Of a stretch of DNA of 32,023 nucleotides, positions 15,295 through 24,578 are shown piece by piece. The stretch lies in assembly GCA_028726605.1 (NCBI GenBank), contig JAQYPV010000005.1:1-32023 (forward strand), read 5' to 3'. Every line of letters starts with the position of its first letter. Within the stretch, counting starts at the first letter, position 1. The notes below the pieces were generated by a model that was not told the DNA's origin, made no database searches, and worked only from the letters and a program-made list of their open reading frames with translations. The translations under genes were made by a program, and so were the position numbers. The stretch is from Peptoniphilaceae bacterium (GTDB lineage Bacteria; Bacillota; Clostridia; Tissierellales; Peptoniphilaceae).

Positions 15295-17301
15295 TTATTC
15301 TTGATGGCCAAACGCCTCTTCGTATTCGTCGACCACCTTCCGGGCCGTCATCCCCAGTTCCTCCATGGCCTCTTCACCTGGCGCAGACAACCCGAAGCGG
15401 TCGATACCGAGCGTCACGCCGTCCAAACCCACGTAGCGCTCCCAACCGAGGGTGGCGCCCGCTTCGAGGCTCAGGCGATGGCGCAGCGTCGGGTCGAGCA
15501 CCGCGTCCTTCACGTCCTGCGGCTGCGCGTCAAAGCGCGCCGTCGACGGCAGGGAGACGACGGAGACAGCGATGCCCTTGTCGTGCAAAAGCTGTTGGGC
15601 CTCCAAGAGCACGGAGACTTCGGAACCCGTCCCGATGAGGATGCCGTCCGCCTCTCCGTCGGCCGGGGAGAGCACGTAGCCGCCCTGTGCCACGCCGTCG
15701 TAGGCCAGGGTATCGGTCTTCGGCAGGTTCGGCAGGTTCTGACGTGAAAGCACGAGCATCGTGGGATGGTCGGTCGACTCCATGGCCAAGCGCCAGGCCG
15801 CCGTCACTTCGTTGGCGTCCGCCGGGCGGATGACGTCGAGGTTCGGCATCGCCCGCCAGCTGGCCAGGTGTTCGACGGGCTCGTGCGTCGGGCCGTCCTC
15901 GCCGACGGCGACGCTGTCGTGCGTCATGACGTAGATGACCGGCTGCTTCGAAAGCGCCGCCAGTCGCACCGCGCCGCGCAGGTAATCGGAAAACACGAAG
16001 AACGTGGAGCCGAAGACTTTCGTGCCGCCGTGCAGGGCGATGCCGTTGTTGATGGCCGCCATGGCGAACTCGCGCACGCCGTACCAGATGTTGCGCGCCG
16101 CGCGGTCGTCCTTCGAAAATGCGCCGTCCGTCTCGATCTGGGTCTTGTTGGAGCCTGAAAGGTCGGCCGAACCGCCCCAGAACGTCGGCACGGTCGCCGC
16201 AATCTGTTGAATCACCTTGCCCGACGAGGAACGGCTCGCAATCGCCTTGTCGCCCTCGTGCCACACCGGAAGTGATTTTTCCCAGCCCTCGGGGAGCTTT
16301 CGGTCAAAGGCGTCGCGATACGCCTTGGCCTGTTCCGGATGGGCGTTCTCATAAACTGCAAAGCGCTCTTCCCACGCGGCCTCGGCCGCCGCGCCGCGGT
16401 CGGCCACGACTTCCTTAAAGTGCGCATACACCGCATCGTCCACGACGAAAGGTTCTGCCGTCCAGCCCAGCGTCTCGCGCAGGGCGGCGGTCTGCTCTTC
16501 GCCTAAGGGCGCGCCGTGTACGGCATTGGTACCCGCGTTGGGCGATCCGTAACCGATGACGGTCTTCACTTCGATGAGGCTGGGCTGGTCCGTGGCCTGC
16601 TGTGCCGCTTCAATGGCCGCCGCAATGGCGTCGACGTCGTTGCCGTCGTCCACGCGCGACACGTCCCAACCGTAGGCGCGGAAGCGGTCGCCGACGTTTT
16701 CCGTGAAGGCCATAGCGGTCTCGCCGTCCAGCGAGATGTCGTTGGAATCGTATAAGACGATGAGCTTGCCGAGGCCCAAGTGGCCCGCGAGCGACGCCGC
16801 TTCCCCGCTCACGCCTTCCATGAGGTCGCCGTCGCCCACGAGGGCGTACGTGTAGTGGTCCATCACGGCCACGTCTTCGGTGTTGAACAAGGCCGCCAAG
16901 TGCGCCTCGGCCATGGCCATGCCCACGGCGTTGCACACGCCCTGGCCCAACGGGCCGGTGGACGCGTCCACGCCGCGCGTGTGTCCCACTTCCGGGTGAC
17001 CCGGCGTCTTGGAACCGAGTTGTCGGAAGCGCTTCAACTCGTCCAGGCTCAGATCCTCAAAGCCCGCGAGGTGCAAGAGGCTGTAGAGCATGGCCGAGCC
17101 GTGACCCGCCGAGAGCACGAAACGATCGCGGTTGGTCCACTCCGGATCTTTGGGGTTGACGCGCAAGAAGCGCGAAAAGAGCGTGTAGGCCATGGGCGCT
17201 GCGCCCAGCGGCAAACCCGGATGGCCGGAGTTGGCGCGGTTAATCATGTCCACTGAAAGCAGACGAATGGCATTGATCGCCTGTTGTTCCATTGAAGTCA
17301 T
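15295..17301 (-). CDS. tkt: Transketolase
   Basis: This TPP-dependent enzyme of the non-oxidative pentose phosphate pathway moves two-carbon units between sugar phosphates. At 668 residues it is full length with all three domains. Landmarks are SGHPG with His27, the GHGSAMLY block with His67, the TPP motif GDGDLMEG (156-163) with Asn187, and the pyrimidine-domain stretch [17 protein letters not shown]. The ATG at 17301 is preceded by GAGGGGG at a good distance; Met4 is a weaker alternative. The gene lies 18 nt after the mrp stop. In a fermentative anaerobe it mainly supplies pentoses and erythrose 4-phosphate. Confidence 0.97.
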   Translation of the reverse strand: MTSMEQQAINAIRLLSVDMINRANSGHPGLPLGAAPMAYTLFSRFLRVNPKDPEWTNRDRFVLSAGHGSAMLYSLLHLAGFEDLSLDELKRFRQLGSKTPGHPEVGHTRGVDASTGPLGQGVCNAVGMAMAEAHLAALFNTEDVAVMDHYTYALVGDGDLMEGVSGEAASLAGHLGLGKLIVLYDSNDISLDGETAMAFTENVGDRFRAYGWDVSRVDDGNDVDAIAAAIEAAQQATDQPSLIEVKTVIGYGSPNAGTNAVHGAPLGEEQTAALRETLGWTAEPFVVDDAVYAHFKEVVADRGAAAEAAWEERFAVYENAHPEQAKAYRDAFDRKLPEGWEKSLPVWHEGDKAIASRSSSGKVIQQIAATVPTFWGGSADLSGSNKTQIETDGAFSKDDRAARNIWYGVREFAMAAINNGIALHGGTKVFGSTFFVFSDYLRGAVRLAALSKQPVIYVMTHDSVAVGEDGPTHEPVEHLASWRAMPNLDVIRPADANEVTAAWRLAMESTDHPTMLVLSRQNLPNLPKTDTLAYDGVAQGGYVLSPADGEADGILIGTGSEVSVLLEAQQLLHDKGIAVSVVSLPSTARFDAQPQDVKDAVLDPTLRHRLSLEAGATLGWERYVGLDGVTLGIDRFGLSAPGEEAMEELGMTARKVVDEYEEAFGHQE

Positions 17302-17319
17302 AGGTCCCCCTCTTTCTTC

Positions 17320-18120
17320 TCAGTTGTCGCCGCGCGTGGCGGTGAGAATCGTCTCCACAATGGGCTGGAAGGGCGTGGTGTCCACCTCTTCCACACGTCC
17401 GTCGTCGAAGAGTTCCGCCAGCTCCGGCTCCATCGGCAGTTTCGCCAGCACCGGCACGTCGTAACGCGCCGCAATTTCGTCCACGTGACTCCTCCCGAAG
17501 ACCTCGTAGCGCGCCCCCGTATCAGGCGCTTCAAAATAGCTCATGTTCTCCACGAGGCCCAAGACCGGGATGTTCATCATCCGCGCCATCTGAATGGCCT
17601 TTTCCACGATCATCGTCACCAGCCCCTGGGGACTCGTCACGATGACGACGCCGTCCATAGGGAGCATTTGAAACACGGTTAGCGGCACATCCCCGGTTCC
17701 CGGCGGCATGTCCACGAAGAGATAGTCCAAATTCTCGTACACCACTTCGGTCCAATACTGTTTTAAGACTTGCGCCACCATGGGGCCTTTCCAGAGGACC
17801 GGATCCGTCTCGTGATCTAAGATGAGGTTTGTCGACACCACTTGGATGCCGCTGTTGGTCTCCCGCGCATAGGGAATGCCGCTGTGCTGTGAGAGGCCGC
17901 CGCTCAAGCCGAAGGCCTTGGGAATGGACGGCCCCGTGATGTCGCCGTCCAAGATGCCGGTGTTCCAGCCCGTGCGCTCCATGGCGAGCGCCGTCAGCGT
18001 CGTCACAAAGGACTTGCCCACTCCGCCCTTGCCGGACATGACCCCGATCACGTGGTCGATGCGGCTCTTTTCGTGCGGTTCTTCGTAAAAAACCGGATAC
18101 CTCTTTTCGTATGCCGTCAC
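17320..18120 (-). CDS. mrp: Mrp/ApbC-type P-loop ATPase (Fe-S carrier family) lacking the CxxC pair
   Basis: The protein belongs to the Mrp/NBP35 family of ATP-dependent Fe-S cluster carriers. The 266-residue product has the deviant Walker A GKGGVGKS (30-37), a second conserved block VDMPPGTGD (136-144), and the family phrase ENMSYF (191-196). Most members then have CPxCG, which holds a bridging cluster; here the text is EAPDTG (197-202), so both cysteines are absent. The start is GTG at 18120 within GTGA shared with the fni stop, with AAGGAGA upstream. Its place between fni and tkt, ahead of suf, fits a link to Fe-S metabolism, but cluster binding would need to use other residues. Confidence 0.93.
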   Translation of the reverse strand: MTAYEKRYPVFYEEPHEKSRIDHVIGVMSGKGGVGKSFVTTLTALAMERTGWNTGILDGDITGPSIPKAFGLSGGLSQHSGIPYARETNSGIQVVSTNLILDHETDPVLWKGPMVAQVLKQYWTEVVYENLDYLFVDMPPGTGDVPLTVFQMLPMDGVVIVTSPQGLVTMIVEKAIQMARMMNIPVLGLVENMSYFEAPDTGARYEVFGRSHVDEIAARYDVPVLAKLPMEPELAELFDDGRVEEVDTTPFQPIVETILTATRGDN

Positions 18121-19178
18121 TTGCCGTCTCCTTCACCATTCATTTGGGCATCCACCGCCTCTTCAGCCGCCACCAGCTCGCCCAGTCGGCCGACCAAGAG
18201 ATGCGGGACGTCTTTCAGGTCCTCCACGCGCCGCGCGCCCAAGAGCAGCATCCCCATGCGGATGTTTTCGATAAGCCCCGTCAGGAATTCCTCCGCGTAC
18301 GCCACGCCCCCGTGTAAGAGGTAGCGCAGGACTTCGCCGGACATGGCCGTGAGATCCGCGCCCAAGACGAGCGCCTTCAACACTTCCGTGGCCGTGGTGA
18401 TGCCGCCTGACGCCACGATGCCCTTCGTCGGGCACTCTCGGCGGATGTTCCAGATGGCCTTGGCCGTGGGAACGCCCCAGTCGTAGAATTCCGTGAGATC
18501 GCGGTCGATGGAGCGCGAGTCCTCCACTTCCATGAAGTTGGTGCCGCCCACGCCCGACACGTCGACGTAGCCGAGCGGCAGGTCGTTCAGCCGGCGGCCG
18601 TCGGCACGGCTCATGCCAAAGCCCACTTCTTTGACGATCATGCGCTCGCCAAACGTGTCGGCGAGGCGCACCACATTGTCGTATAAGCCCCGAAAATCCC
18701 GGTCGCCCTCGGCCTGCGCCAGTTCTTGCGAGGGATTCAGGTGAATGCCGACGCCCTGCGCGCCGATCATGTCCATGGCGCGACGCACGTCCTCTTCACT
18801 CGCCGACGCGGAGAGGTTGCCGATGACCACGCCGTCGGAACCCATGGTCTTTCGCACCACCTCAAACGACGCCACGGCGTCCGGCTCTTCCAGCGCCACC
18901 ACTTGCGAGCCCACCTGCATCGGGAGGTTCAAGTCTCGCGCCATTTGCGCCAGGTCGCGGTTGATCTCCAGCGTCATGGCCGTGCCGCCTGTCATGGCGT
19001 TGATGTAGAGCGGCGCGGCAATTCGCTGGCCGAAGAAGGTCACCGTGGGATCCACGTCGTCCAGCGCCAACTCCGGAAACGAGAGCGGCTCCAAGACGAC
19101 CTGGTCGAGGAGCGTCCCGCCGTGGGGCAGCGTCCGCATCACCTGCTCGATGTGTTCATCCTTTCGTTCTTTGCGCAT
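18117..19178 (-). CDS. fni: Type 2 isopentenyl-diphosphate delta-isomerase (FMN)
   Basis: This FMN- and NAD(P)H-dependent enzyme interconverts IPP and DMAPP for isoprenoid synthesis; it is unrelated to type 1 Idi. The 353-residue TIM-barrel protein shows RKDEHI at 5-10, MTGGT at 62-66, GSQ at 90-92, the catalytic HLNPSQE (146-152, with Gln151 and Glu152), VKEVGFG (182-188) and the phosphate/FMN-binding glycines after position 207 (VSGVGGT). The ATG at 19178 is preceded by GGAGGAG. The gene begins 23 nt inside the end of the activase gene and overlaps mrp by 4 nt. Confidence 0.95.
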   Translation of the reverse strand: MRKERKDEHIEQVMRTLPHGGTLLDQVVLEPLSFPELALDDVDPTVTFFGQRIAAPLYINAMTGGTAMTLEINRDLAQMARDLNLPMQVGSQVVALEEPDAVASFEVVRKTMGSDGVVIGNLSASASEEDVRRAMDMIGAQGVGIHLNPSQELAQAEGDRDFRGLYDNVVRLADTFGERMIVKEVGFGMSRADGRRLNDLPLGYVDVSGVGGTNFMEVEDSRSIDRDLTEFYDWGVPTAKAIWNIRRECPTKGIVASGGITTATEVLKALVLGADLTAMSGEVLRYLLHGGVAYAEEFLTGLIENIRMGMLLLGARRVEDLKDVPHLLVGRLGELVAAEEAVDAQMNGEGDGK

Positions 19179-22100
19179 CTCTCTCCTCCGTGACCGTCTC
19201 GTGCGGCGTCGTGCTCGTGGGCAGCGGACGGCGCACGGCCGGCGTCTCTTGCGATGCCCGTTTCACTTCCCTCTCCGGGCCGCCCACGGCCTCCCAAGCC
19301 GTGCTCATCATGAGCTTCACGCGGTTGATCTGGTTGACCTCGGACGCGCCGGGATCGTAGTCGATGGCGATGAGGTTGGCCTCGGGATAGAGGTCCCGCA
19401 CCGCCTTCATGACGCCCTTGCCCGTGATGTGGTTCGGCAGACACCCAAACGGCTGAATGCAGACGATGTTGGGGGCTTTCGCGTGGATGAGTTCGATCAT
19501 CTCGCCCGCAAGCAGCCACCCTTCTCCATATTGATGCCCCAATGACACCACTTCCATCGCGTCGCGTTCCAGTTCCACGGCGTGAAGTGGTTCGCTGAAG
19601 TGCTTCGACCGACGTAGCGCCTCCCGGATGGGCTTGCGGTAGAACTCCAACACGCTGATACCCACGGTGCCCGTCAAAAAGCCCTTCGCCGCGTTCGTCC
19701 CGAGAAGGGCTGCCTTGTGCTTGCCGTTGCGCATGCAGTAGACGAAGAAGTCCGCCAAGTCCGGCACCACCACTTCCGCTCCTTCGGCTTCCAAGAGCGC
19801 CTGTAAGTGGTTGTTGGCGGCCGGCAGGTACTTCACGAGGATTTCTCCCACAATGCCGACGCGCGGCCGCACCACGTCATCGCGCGGGATGGCGTCAAAC
19901 GCCGCCACGCACTCGTTTACGAGTTTGCGGAAGGCGAGGCGGTTGGGCTTCACCACAAAGGCCCCAAAGCGCGCCTTCCAGTGCGCCTTCACGTTGTCGG
20001 TCTGGCCGGGGACTTTTTCATAGGGCCGCGTGGCGTTCGCGCAGCGCATCAAGAGGTCGCCCGCTAAGATGGCGTAGATGGCCTTGTTGACGAGCCGCGG
20101 CCCGATGGTGAGGCCTTCGTTGGTCTCGATGCCCTGCGCGGAGAGGGCGATCACCGGCACTTGTGGGTAGCCCATGTCTTTGAGGCCCTTGCGGATGTAG
20201 CCCACGTAGTTGGATGCGCGGCAGGCCCCGCCGGTCTGCGTCATCAAGAGCGCCGTGTGGTCGGGGTCGTACTTGCCGCTCTCGAGCGCCTCGAACATCT
20301 GCCCCAGCGCCGTGATGGACGGATAGCAGGAGTCGTTGTTCACGTACTTGAGGCCGGCGTTGATGACGTCCTGATCCACTTTCTGCAAGAATTCGAAGCG
20401 ATAACCTTCGTTGGCCAGCGCTCGGCTTAAGATCTCGAAGTGATCCGGCGCCATGTCCGGCACCAGAATGGTCATCTGTTCGGCCTTGTCTTTTTTCGTG
20501 TACACCGCCTTGGCCGGCCGATAGCTGGCGTTTTTGTGCATGCGCCGGATGGCGTGACCATCGGCATCGGAGAGCGCCTGAATGAGCGAGCGAATGCGAA
20601 TCTTGACCGCGCCCAGATTGGACACTTCGTCGATCTTTAAGACCGTGTAGATCTTGCCCTTGGACTCCAAGATTTCCTGTACCTGGTCGGTGGTCACGGC
20701 GTCCAGCCCACAGCCGAAGGAATTGAGCTGGATGAGTTCCAAGGCGTCGGTCTTCGCGACGTATTCGGCCGCGCGGTAGAGGCGGCTGTGATAGACCCAT
20801 TGGTCGAGCACGCGCAGTTCCTCGTCCACGTCGGGGATGTTCATGGCGATGGCGTCTTCCGACAGCACGGCGAGTCCCATGCCGTTGATGAGCTCGGGAA
20901 TGCCGTGGTTGACTTCGTTATCCACGTGGTACGGCCGCCCCGCGAGCACGATGCCGCGCCCGTCGTTTTTCTCGATCCACTCCAGCGCGAGCTGTCCCTC
21001 GCGCTTCACGTCGTCGTGGAAGTTCTGCTGTTCGGCCCATGCCGCCGCGACCGCCGCCTGAATGGCGCCCTTCGGGATGCGATACGTCCGCCCGTCGATG
21101 GTGAAGGTGGCGAAGACTTCCGTGAGGCGGCGCATCAACACTTTCTCGTTCGCAAACGAGAGGAAGGGGTGGAAGAACGTCACGCCGTTTTCGTCGATGG
21201 CGGAGACGTTGTTCTTGATGACTTCCGGGAAGCCGATGACGACCGGGCAGTTGATCTGGTTCTTCGCCTTGTCGAACTGCTTCGTCTCGTAGAACACGCT
21301 CGGATAGAAGATGGCTTTCACGCCTTTTTGGATCAGATCTTCGATGTGTCCGTGCACGAGTTTGGCCGGATAGCAGACGGTCTCCGACGAGATGGACGCC
21401 AGGCCCTTGTCGTACATCTCGCGCGAGCTGGCGTCGGAGAGTTGCACGGGAAAGCCGAGCCGCGTGAAGAACGTGTGCCAGAATGGATAGTTTTCGTAGA
21501 GGTTCAGCACTCGCGGAATGCCGATGGTCGGGTACTGCGCCTGATCTGCGGCGATGGGGCTGTAGTAGTGGAACAGCCGGTCGTACTTGTACCGGTACAG
21601 ATTGGGCAGGTCCGTCTTTTCGCGCTTGATGCCCGCGCCGCGTTCGCAGCGGTTGCCGGAGATGAAGCGGTTGCCGTCTGAGAAGATGTTGATGGTGAGC
21701 GCGCAGTTGTTGGTGCATCGCCCGCATCGCGCGGCCTTTTGCGTGTAGGTGAAGTCGCGGAGTTCTTCCTCTGTCTTGATGGTGCTCTTTCCCTGGGAGC
21801 GCTCTTTGGCGATGAGGGCCATGCCCATGGCGCCCATGAGTCCGGCGATGGCGGGGCGAATGGCCGTGCGGCCGGTGATCTTCTCAAACGCGCGCAGGAT
21901 GGCGTCGCCGTAGAACGTGCCGCCCTGCACCACGAGATTCTTTCCCAGCGTCTTGGGGTCACGCACTTTGATGACTTTTTGGATGGCGTTCTTGATGACG
22001 GAGTAGCACAGGCCCGCGGCGATGTCGCCCACTTCAGAGCCTTCTTTCTGGGCTTGCTTCACCTTGGAGTTCATGAACACCGTACAGCGGCTCCCGAGGT

Positions 22101-23532
22101 CGACGGGCTCCTTTGCGAGCAGCGCGGCTTGTTGGAATTCCTGGACGCTCATGCCGACGGACGCGGCAAAGGTCGACAGGAATGAACCGCAGCCGGACGA
22201 ACAGGCTTCGTTCAGCTGGATGGAGTCGATGATGCCGTCGCTGATGTGCATGGCTTTCATGTCCTGCCCGCCGATGTCCAGAATGAAGTCCACATCGGGG
22301 TCGAAGTAGTGGGCGGCCGTGTAATGCGCGATGGTCTCCACCTCGCCGGTGTCCACCTGCAGCGCCGCCCGAATGAAGTCTTCGCCGTAGCCGGTGATGC
22401 CGGAGCAGGCGATGAACGCGTCGTCGGGCTTTTTTGCGTAGATTTCGTTCAAGTGGTCCATGATGTGCTCGAGGGGCTTGCCGCGGTTGTTGGAGTAGTG
22501 GGTGTAGAGGATCTGGTCGTCCTCGCCCAAGAGCACCATTTTGGCCGTGGTGGAGCCGGAGTCGATACCGAGGTACATCGGCCCGTGGTAGTCCTCAAGC
22601 GTCGCGTAGACTTCTTTGTTGGTCTCGTGCGCCGCGCGAAACGCCTCGTATTCGGCCTCGGACGTGAAGAGCGGTTCCATGGTCTTGCGCTCTTCAGTCA
22701 CATACGAGGTGTCGCTCCCAAAGCGATCCACGATCTGCTGCAAGTCCTGCACGTCCGCCTCTTCCAGCGCGAGCAGCGCCGCGCCCCTGGCCACGAAGAG
22801 CTGTCCGTCTTCCGGCGTCGTAAAGGTGTTGTCGTCGGCGCCCAGGGTCTCGATGAAGCGGTTTCTGAGTTGGTCCATGAAGTGCAGCGGTCCGCCCAAA
22901 AACGTGATGTTGCCGCGGATGGGTCGCCCGCAGGCGAGGTTGGAAATGGTCTGGTTCACCACGGACTGGAACACGCTCATGGCGATGTCGGCGTGCGATG
23001 CGCCCTGGTTTAAGAGGGCCTGCACGTCGGTCTTGGCGAACACGCCGCAGCGCGACGCGATGGGGTAGATCTTCTCGTACTCGCGCGCCAGCGCGTTGAG
23101 TCCCGCTGCGTCGGTGTCCAGGAGGTTCGCCATCTGGTCGATGAACGCGCCTGTGCCGCCGGCGCAGATGGAGTTCATTCGCTGTTCGACATTGCCCGAG
23201 AGATACGTGATCTTGGAGTCCTCGCCTCCGAGTTCGATGATGACTTCGGTGTGCGGGAGGATCTTGCGAATGGCCTTCGTCTCCGCCACCACTTCCTGCA
23301 CGAAAGGAATGTGCAGATAATCTTCCAGGAACATCCCGCCCGATCCGGTGACGGCCATGCGGATGGGGACGTTGCCCACCTGGTCCAACAATTCCTGTAA
23401 GACGCCTTCTACCGTATTCTTGACGTCGCTCTTGTGCCGACGGTAGACGGCAAAGACGACATGTGCTTCAGCATCGAGACAGACCACCTTGACTGTGGTG
23501 GATCCGACATCCAATCCTGCATAAAACGCCAT
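19156..23532 (-). CDS. Two-headed 2-hydroxyacyl-CoA dehydratase activase with DUF2229 and HgdB-like C-terminus
   Basis: The protein has 1458 residues. Two ASKHA ATPase domains of the HgdC/BadF type are fused in tandem: head 1 starts AGLDVGSTTVKV (5-16) and head 2 starts LGIDSGSTTAKM (321-332). Head 1 carries Cys123 (CAGGTGAF) and Cys162 (ASRCGVF). Head 2 carries Cys444 (NEACSSGCG) and Cys483 (GSRCTVF). Both pairs are 39 residues apart, as in the cluster-binding pair of HgdC. Further on are a cysteine-rich block, a DUF2229-type region (from about 680, IGIPRVLNLYENYPF) and a C-terminal HgdB/HgdA-like part. Known activases pass one electron at very low potential to dehydratases, driven by ATP. 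The target of these fused forms is unknown, and no hgdAB genes are nearby. The start at 23532 is set by AAGAGGTG. Confidence 0.92.
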   Translation of the reverse strand: MAFYAGLDVGSTTVKVVCLDAEAHVVFAVYRRHKSDVKNTVEGVLQELLDQVGNVPIRMAVTGSGGMFLEDYLHIPFVQEVVAETKAIRKILPHTEVIIELGGEDSKITYLSGNVEQRMNSICAGGTGAFIDQMANLLDTDAAGLNALAREYEKIYPIASRCGVFAKTDVQALLNQGASHADIAMSVFQSVVNQTISNLACGRPIRGNITFLGGPLHFMDQLRNRFIETLGADDNTFTTPEDGQLFVARGAALLALEEADVQDLQQIVDRFGSDTSYVTEERKTMEPLFTSEAEYEAFRAAHETNKEVYATLEDYHGPMYLGIDSGSTTAKMVLLGEDDQILYTHYSNNRGKPLEHIMDHLNEIYAKKPDDAFIACSGITGYGEDFIRAALQVDTGEVETIAHYTAAHYFDPDVDFILDIGGQDMKAMHISDGIIDSIQLNEACSSGCGSFLSTFAASVGMSVQEFQQAALLAKEPVDLGSRCTVFMNSKVKQAQKEGSEVGDIAAGLCYSVIKNAIQKVIKVRDPKTLGKNLVVQGGTFYGDAILRAFEKITGRTAIRPAIAGLMGAMGMALIAKERSQGKSTIKTEEELRDFTYTQKAARCGRCTNNCALTINIFSDGNRFISGNRCERGAGIKREKTDLPNLYRYKYDRLFHYYSPIAADQAQYPTIGIPRVLNLYENYPFWHTFFTRLGFPVQLSDASSREMYDKGLASISSETVCYPAKLVHGHIEDLIQKGVKAIFYPSVFYETKQFDKAKNQINCPVVIGFPEVIKNNVSAIDENGVTFFHPFLSFANEKVLMRRLTEVFATFTIDGRTYRIPKGAIQAAVAAAWAEQQNFHDDVKREGQLALEWIEKNDGRGIVLAGRPYHVDNEVNHGIPELINGMGLAVLSEDAIAMNIPDVDEELRVLDQWVYHSRLYRAAEYVAKTDALELIQLNSFGCGLDAVTTDQVQEILESKGKIYTVLKIDEVSNLGAVKIRIRSLIQALSDADGHAIRRMHKNASYRPAKAVYTKKDKAEQMTILVPDMAPDHFEILSRALANEGYRFEFLQKVDQDVINAGLKYVNNDSCYPSITALGQMFEALESGKYDPDHTALLMTQTGGACRASNYVGYIRKGLKDMGYPQVPVIALSAQGIETNEGLTIGPRLVNKAIYAILAGDLLMRCANATRPYEKVPGQTDNVKAHWKARFGAFVVKPNRLAFRKLVNECVAAFDAIPRDDVVRPRVGIVGEILVKYLPAANNHLQALLEAEGAEVVVPDLADFFVYCMRNGKHKAALLGTNAAKGFLTGTVGISVLEFYRKPIREALRRSKHFSEPLHAVELERDAMEVVSLGHQYGEGWLLAGEMIELIHAKAPNIVCIQPFGCLPNHITGKGVMKAVRDLYPEANLIAIDYDPGASEVNQINRVKLMMSTAWEAVGGPEREVKRASQETPAVRRPLPTSTTPHETVTEERDAQRTKG

Positions 23533-23709
23533 GACTACACCTCTTTTGGCCAAAATCGGCCGTTCTATCTGTTTTATATGTTCGAGACGATATGTTTGAT
23601 CTGACGATACGTGATCGTGTCCTGCTTTGAGGTCTTGCGAAAGCTGTGCTCCCAAGCGCCGGTTCCGGTACATTCACTGTGCCTGGCCCGCTCAAATCCT
23701 TGTGCCGGC

Positions 23710-23802
23710 CACGTGGCACCGTCGGCCGCGTGGAACTCCGTAGAGAACGCGTGGCACCGTCGGACGCGTGGAACCGTCGGCCGCGTGGCACTCCGGATAG
23801 AA
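23710..23802. repeat. Minirepeat of five CGCGTGG(C/A)AC units
   Basis: Five contiguous units start at 23710, 23727, 23748, 23765 and 23782, with lengths 17, 21, 17, 17 and 21 bp. All begin C(G/A)CGTGG(C/A)AC. They end either CGTCGGC/A (17-bp form) or TCCGTAGAGAA / TCCGGATAGAA (21-bp form). No coding role is apparent. Confidence 0.85.
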
Positions 23803-24190
23803 GCGGAAGAGTCTTCCCGCGATTCCTCGGTTTCTTACCCGTCTTCTCCGCGATGCCTCGCCCGAATTCGTTCTCCTTTATCATATCAGGAACCGCAACC
23901 CATTATAGGCGATTTGCCCACTTTCTGGCTTTCTTTCTCTCACGATCCGGCTTTCTTTCGCTTATCATCCGGCTTTTAGCAGCATCGCGCGGATGGTCGG
24001 CGCCTCACGGCAGCGTCATTTTGGGACATCCCACCTTATGTGAGAATATATATTATTTATCACGAATATATAATCGCCTTTTCGTCCATTTTTTTGAGAC
24101 CTCAAATGGGGCTTCATGGGAAAATGAACAATCGAGATTCTCCCATGACGTTTTCAAGGCGATTTTGTGTCGCTCTTTTTACAATCAGCT

Positions 24191-24300
24191 TTACAACCAC
24201 ACGATCTACCCTGTCCTTGTGGTTGCGATGTCGATTTGCGAAATAGCCATCACATGATCGTCCTGTATAGCGATGAATACGTCAGTGGAAAATCGCTTAT
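24191..24300. repeat. Dispersed degenerate repeat, copy 1
   Basis: TTACAACC at 24191, GGTTGC exactly 30 nt further on, then ACGTCAGTGG at 24279. The same three words occur in the same order at 27862-27950, with the first interval identical (30 nt) and the second 11 nt different. The first two words can pair as the arms of a hairpin. Confidence 0.5.
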
Positions 24301-24459
24301 CAAAGATTTCCCATGAATTTTGCGCGTCATCCGGGTGGCTAAATTCGGAATCGCAATCACAACACACCGAGCCGCCGAAAATGTGAACTCGACCCACCGC
24401 ACGGCCCATCTCCAAGGCGATGCCACTCGCCCCACGACGATGTCTGCAACCGGATTTCC

Positions 24460-24488
24460 TTGAGAGGCGTCTACGGTTCGACTAAAAT
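24460..24488 (+). promoter_or_regulatory. Sigma-A type promoter of fprA-gpmI
   Basis: TTGAGA (24460-24465), a 17-bp spacer and TAAAAT (24483-24488) precede fprA by about 90 nt. Just downstream of the expected start of transcription lies a perfect 11-bp dyad, GACTTAAAGTC (24503-24513), which is well placed for an operator. Confidence 0.75.
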
Positions 24489-24578
24489 AGGATCGAATGA
24501 AGGACTTAAAGTCATGAGTACCAGGAATTAAAATAAACGCTCTTGCGCCTCGGGCAAAAAGGGCGTAGAGGAGGACAT

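Larger units (their letters stand above)
23533..24578. other. Spacer of about 1 kb between divergent operons, with repeats and small hairpins but no gene
   Basis: Only short unsupported frames occur. From left to right: a small dyad ACGAT-5 nt-ATCGT (23604-23618) in the likely leader or promoter zone of the activase gene, where I see only an isolated TATAAA; a 93-bp minirepeat (23710-23802); imperfect copies of a CCGGCTTTCTTT word (about 23928-23980); an AT-rich stretch with a duplicated GAATATAT (24044 and 24064); an 8-bp inverted repeat TCATGGGA/TCCCATGA (24114-24121 and 24141-24148); an 8-bp inverted repeat CAACCACA/TGTGGTTG (24194-24201 and 24218-24225); and the fprA promoter (24460-24488). 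Confidence 0.6.

Noticed and set aside
23533-23673. Longer N-terminus for the activase from 23673
   Set aside because: The added residues do not resemble the family, and the conserved ATPase motif begins five residues after the Met at 23532, which has a ribosome binding site.
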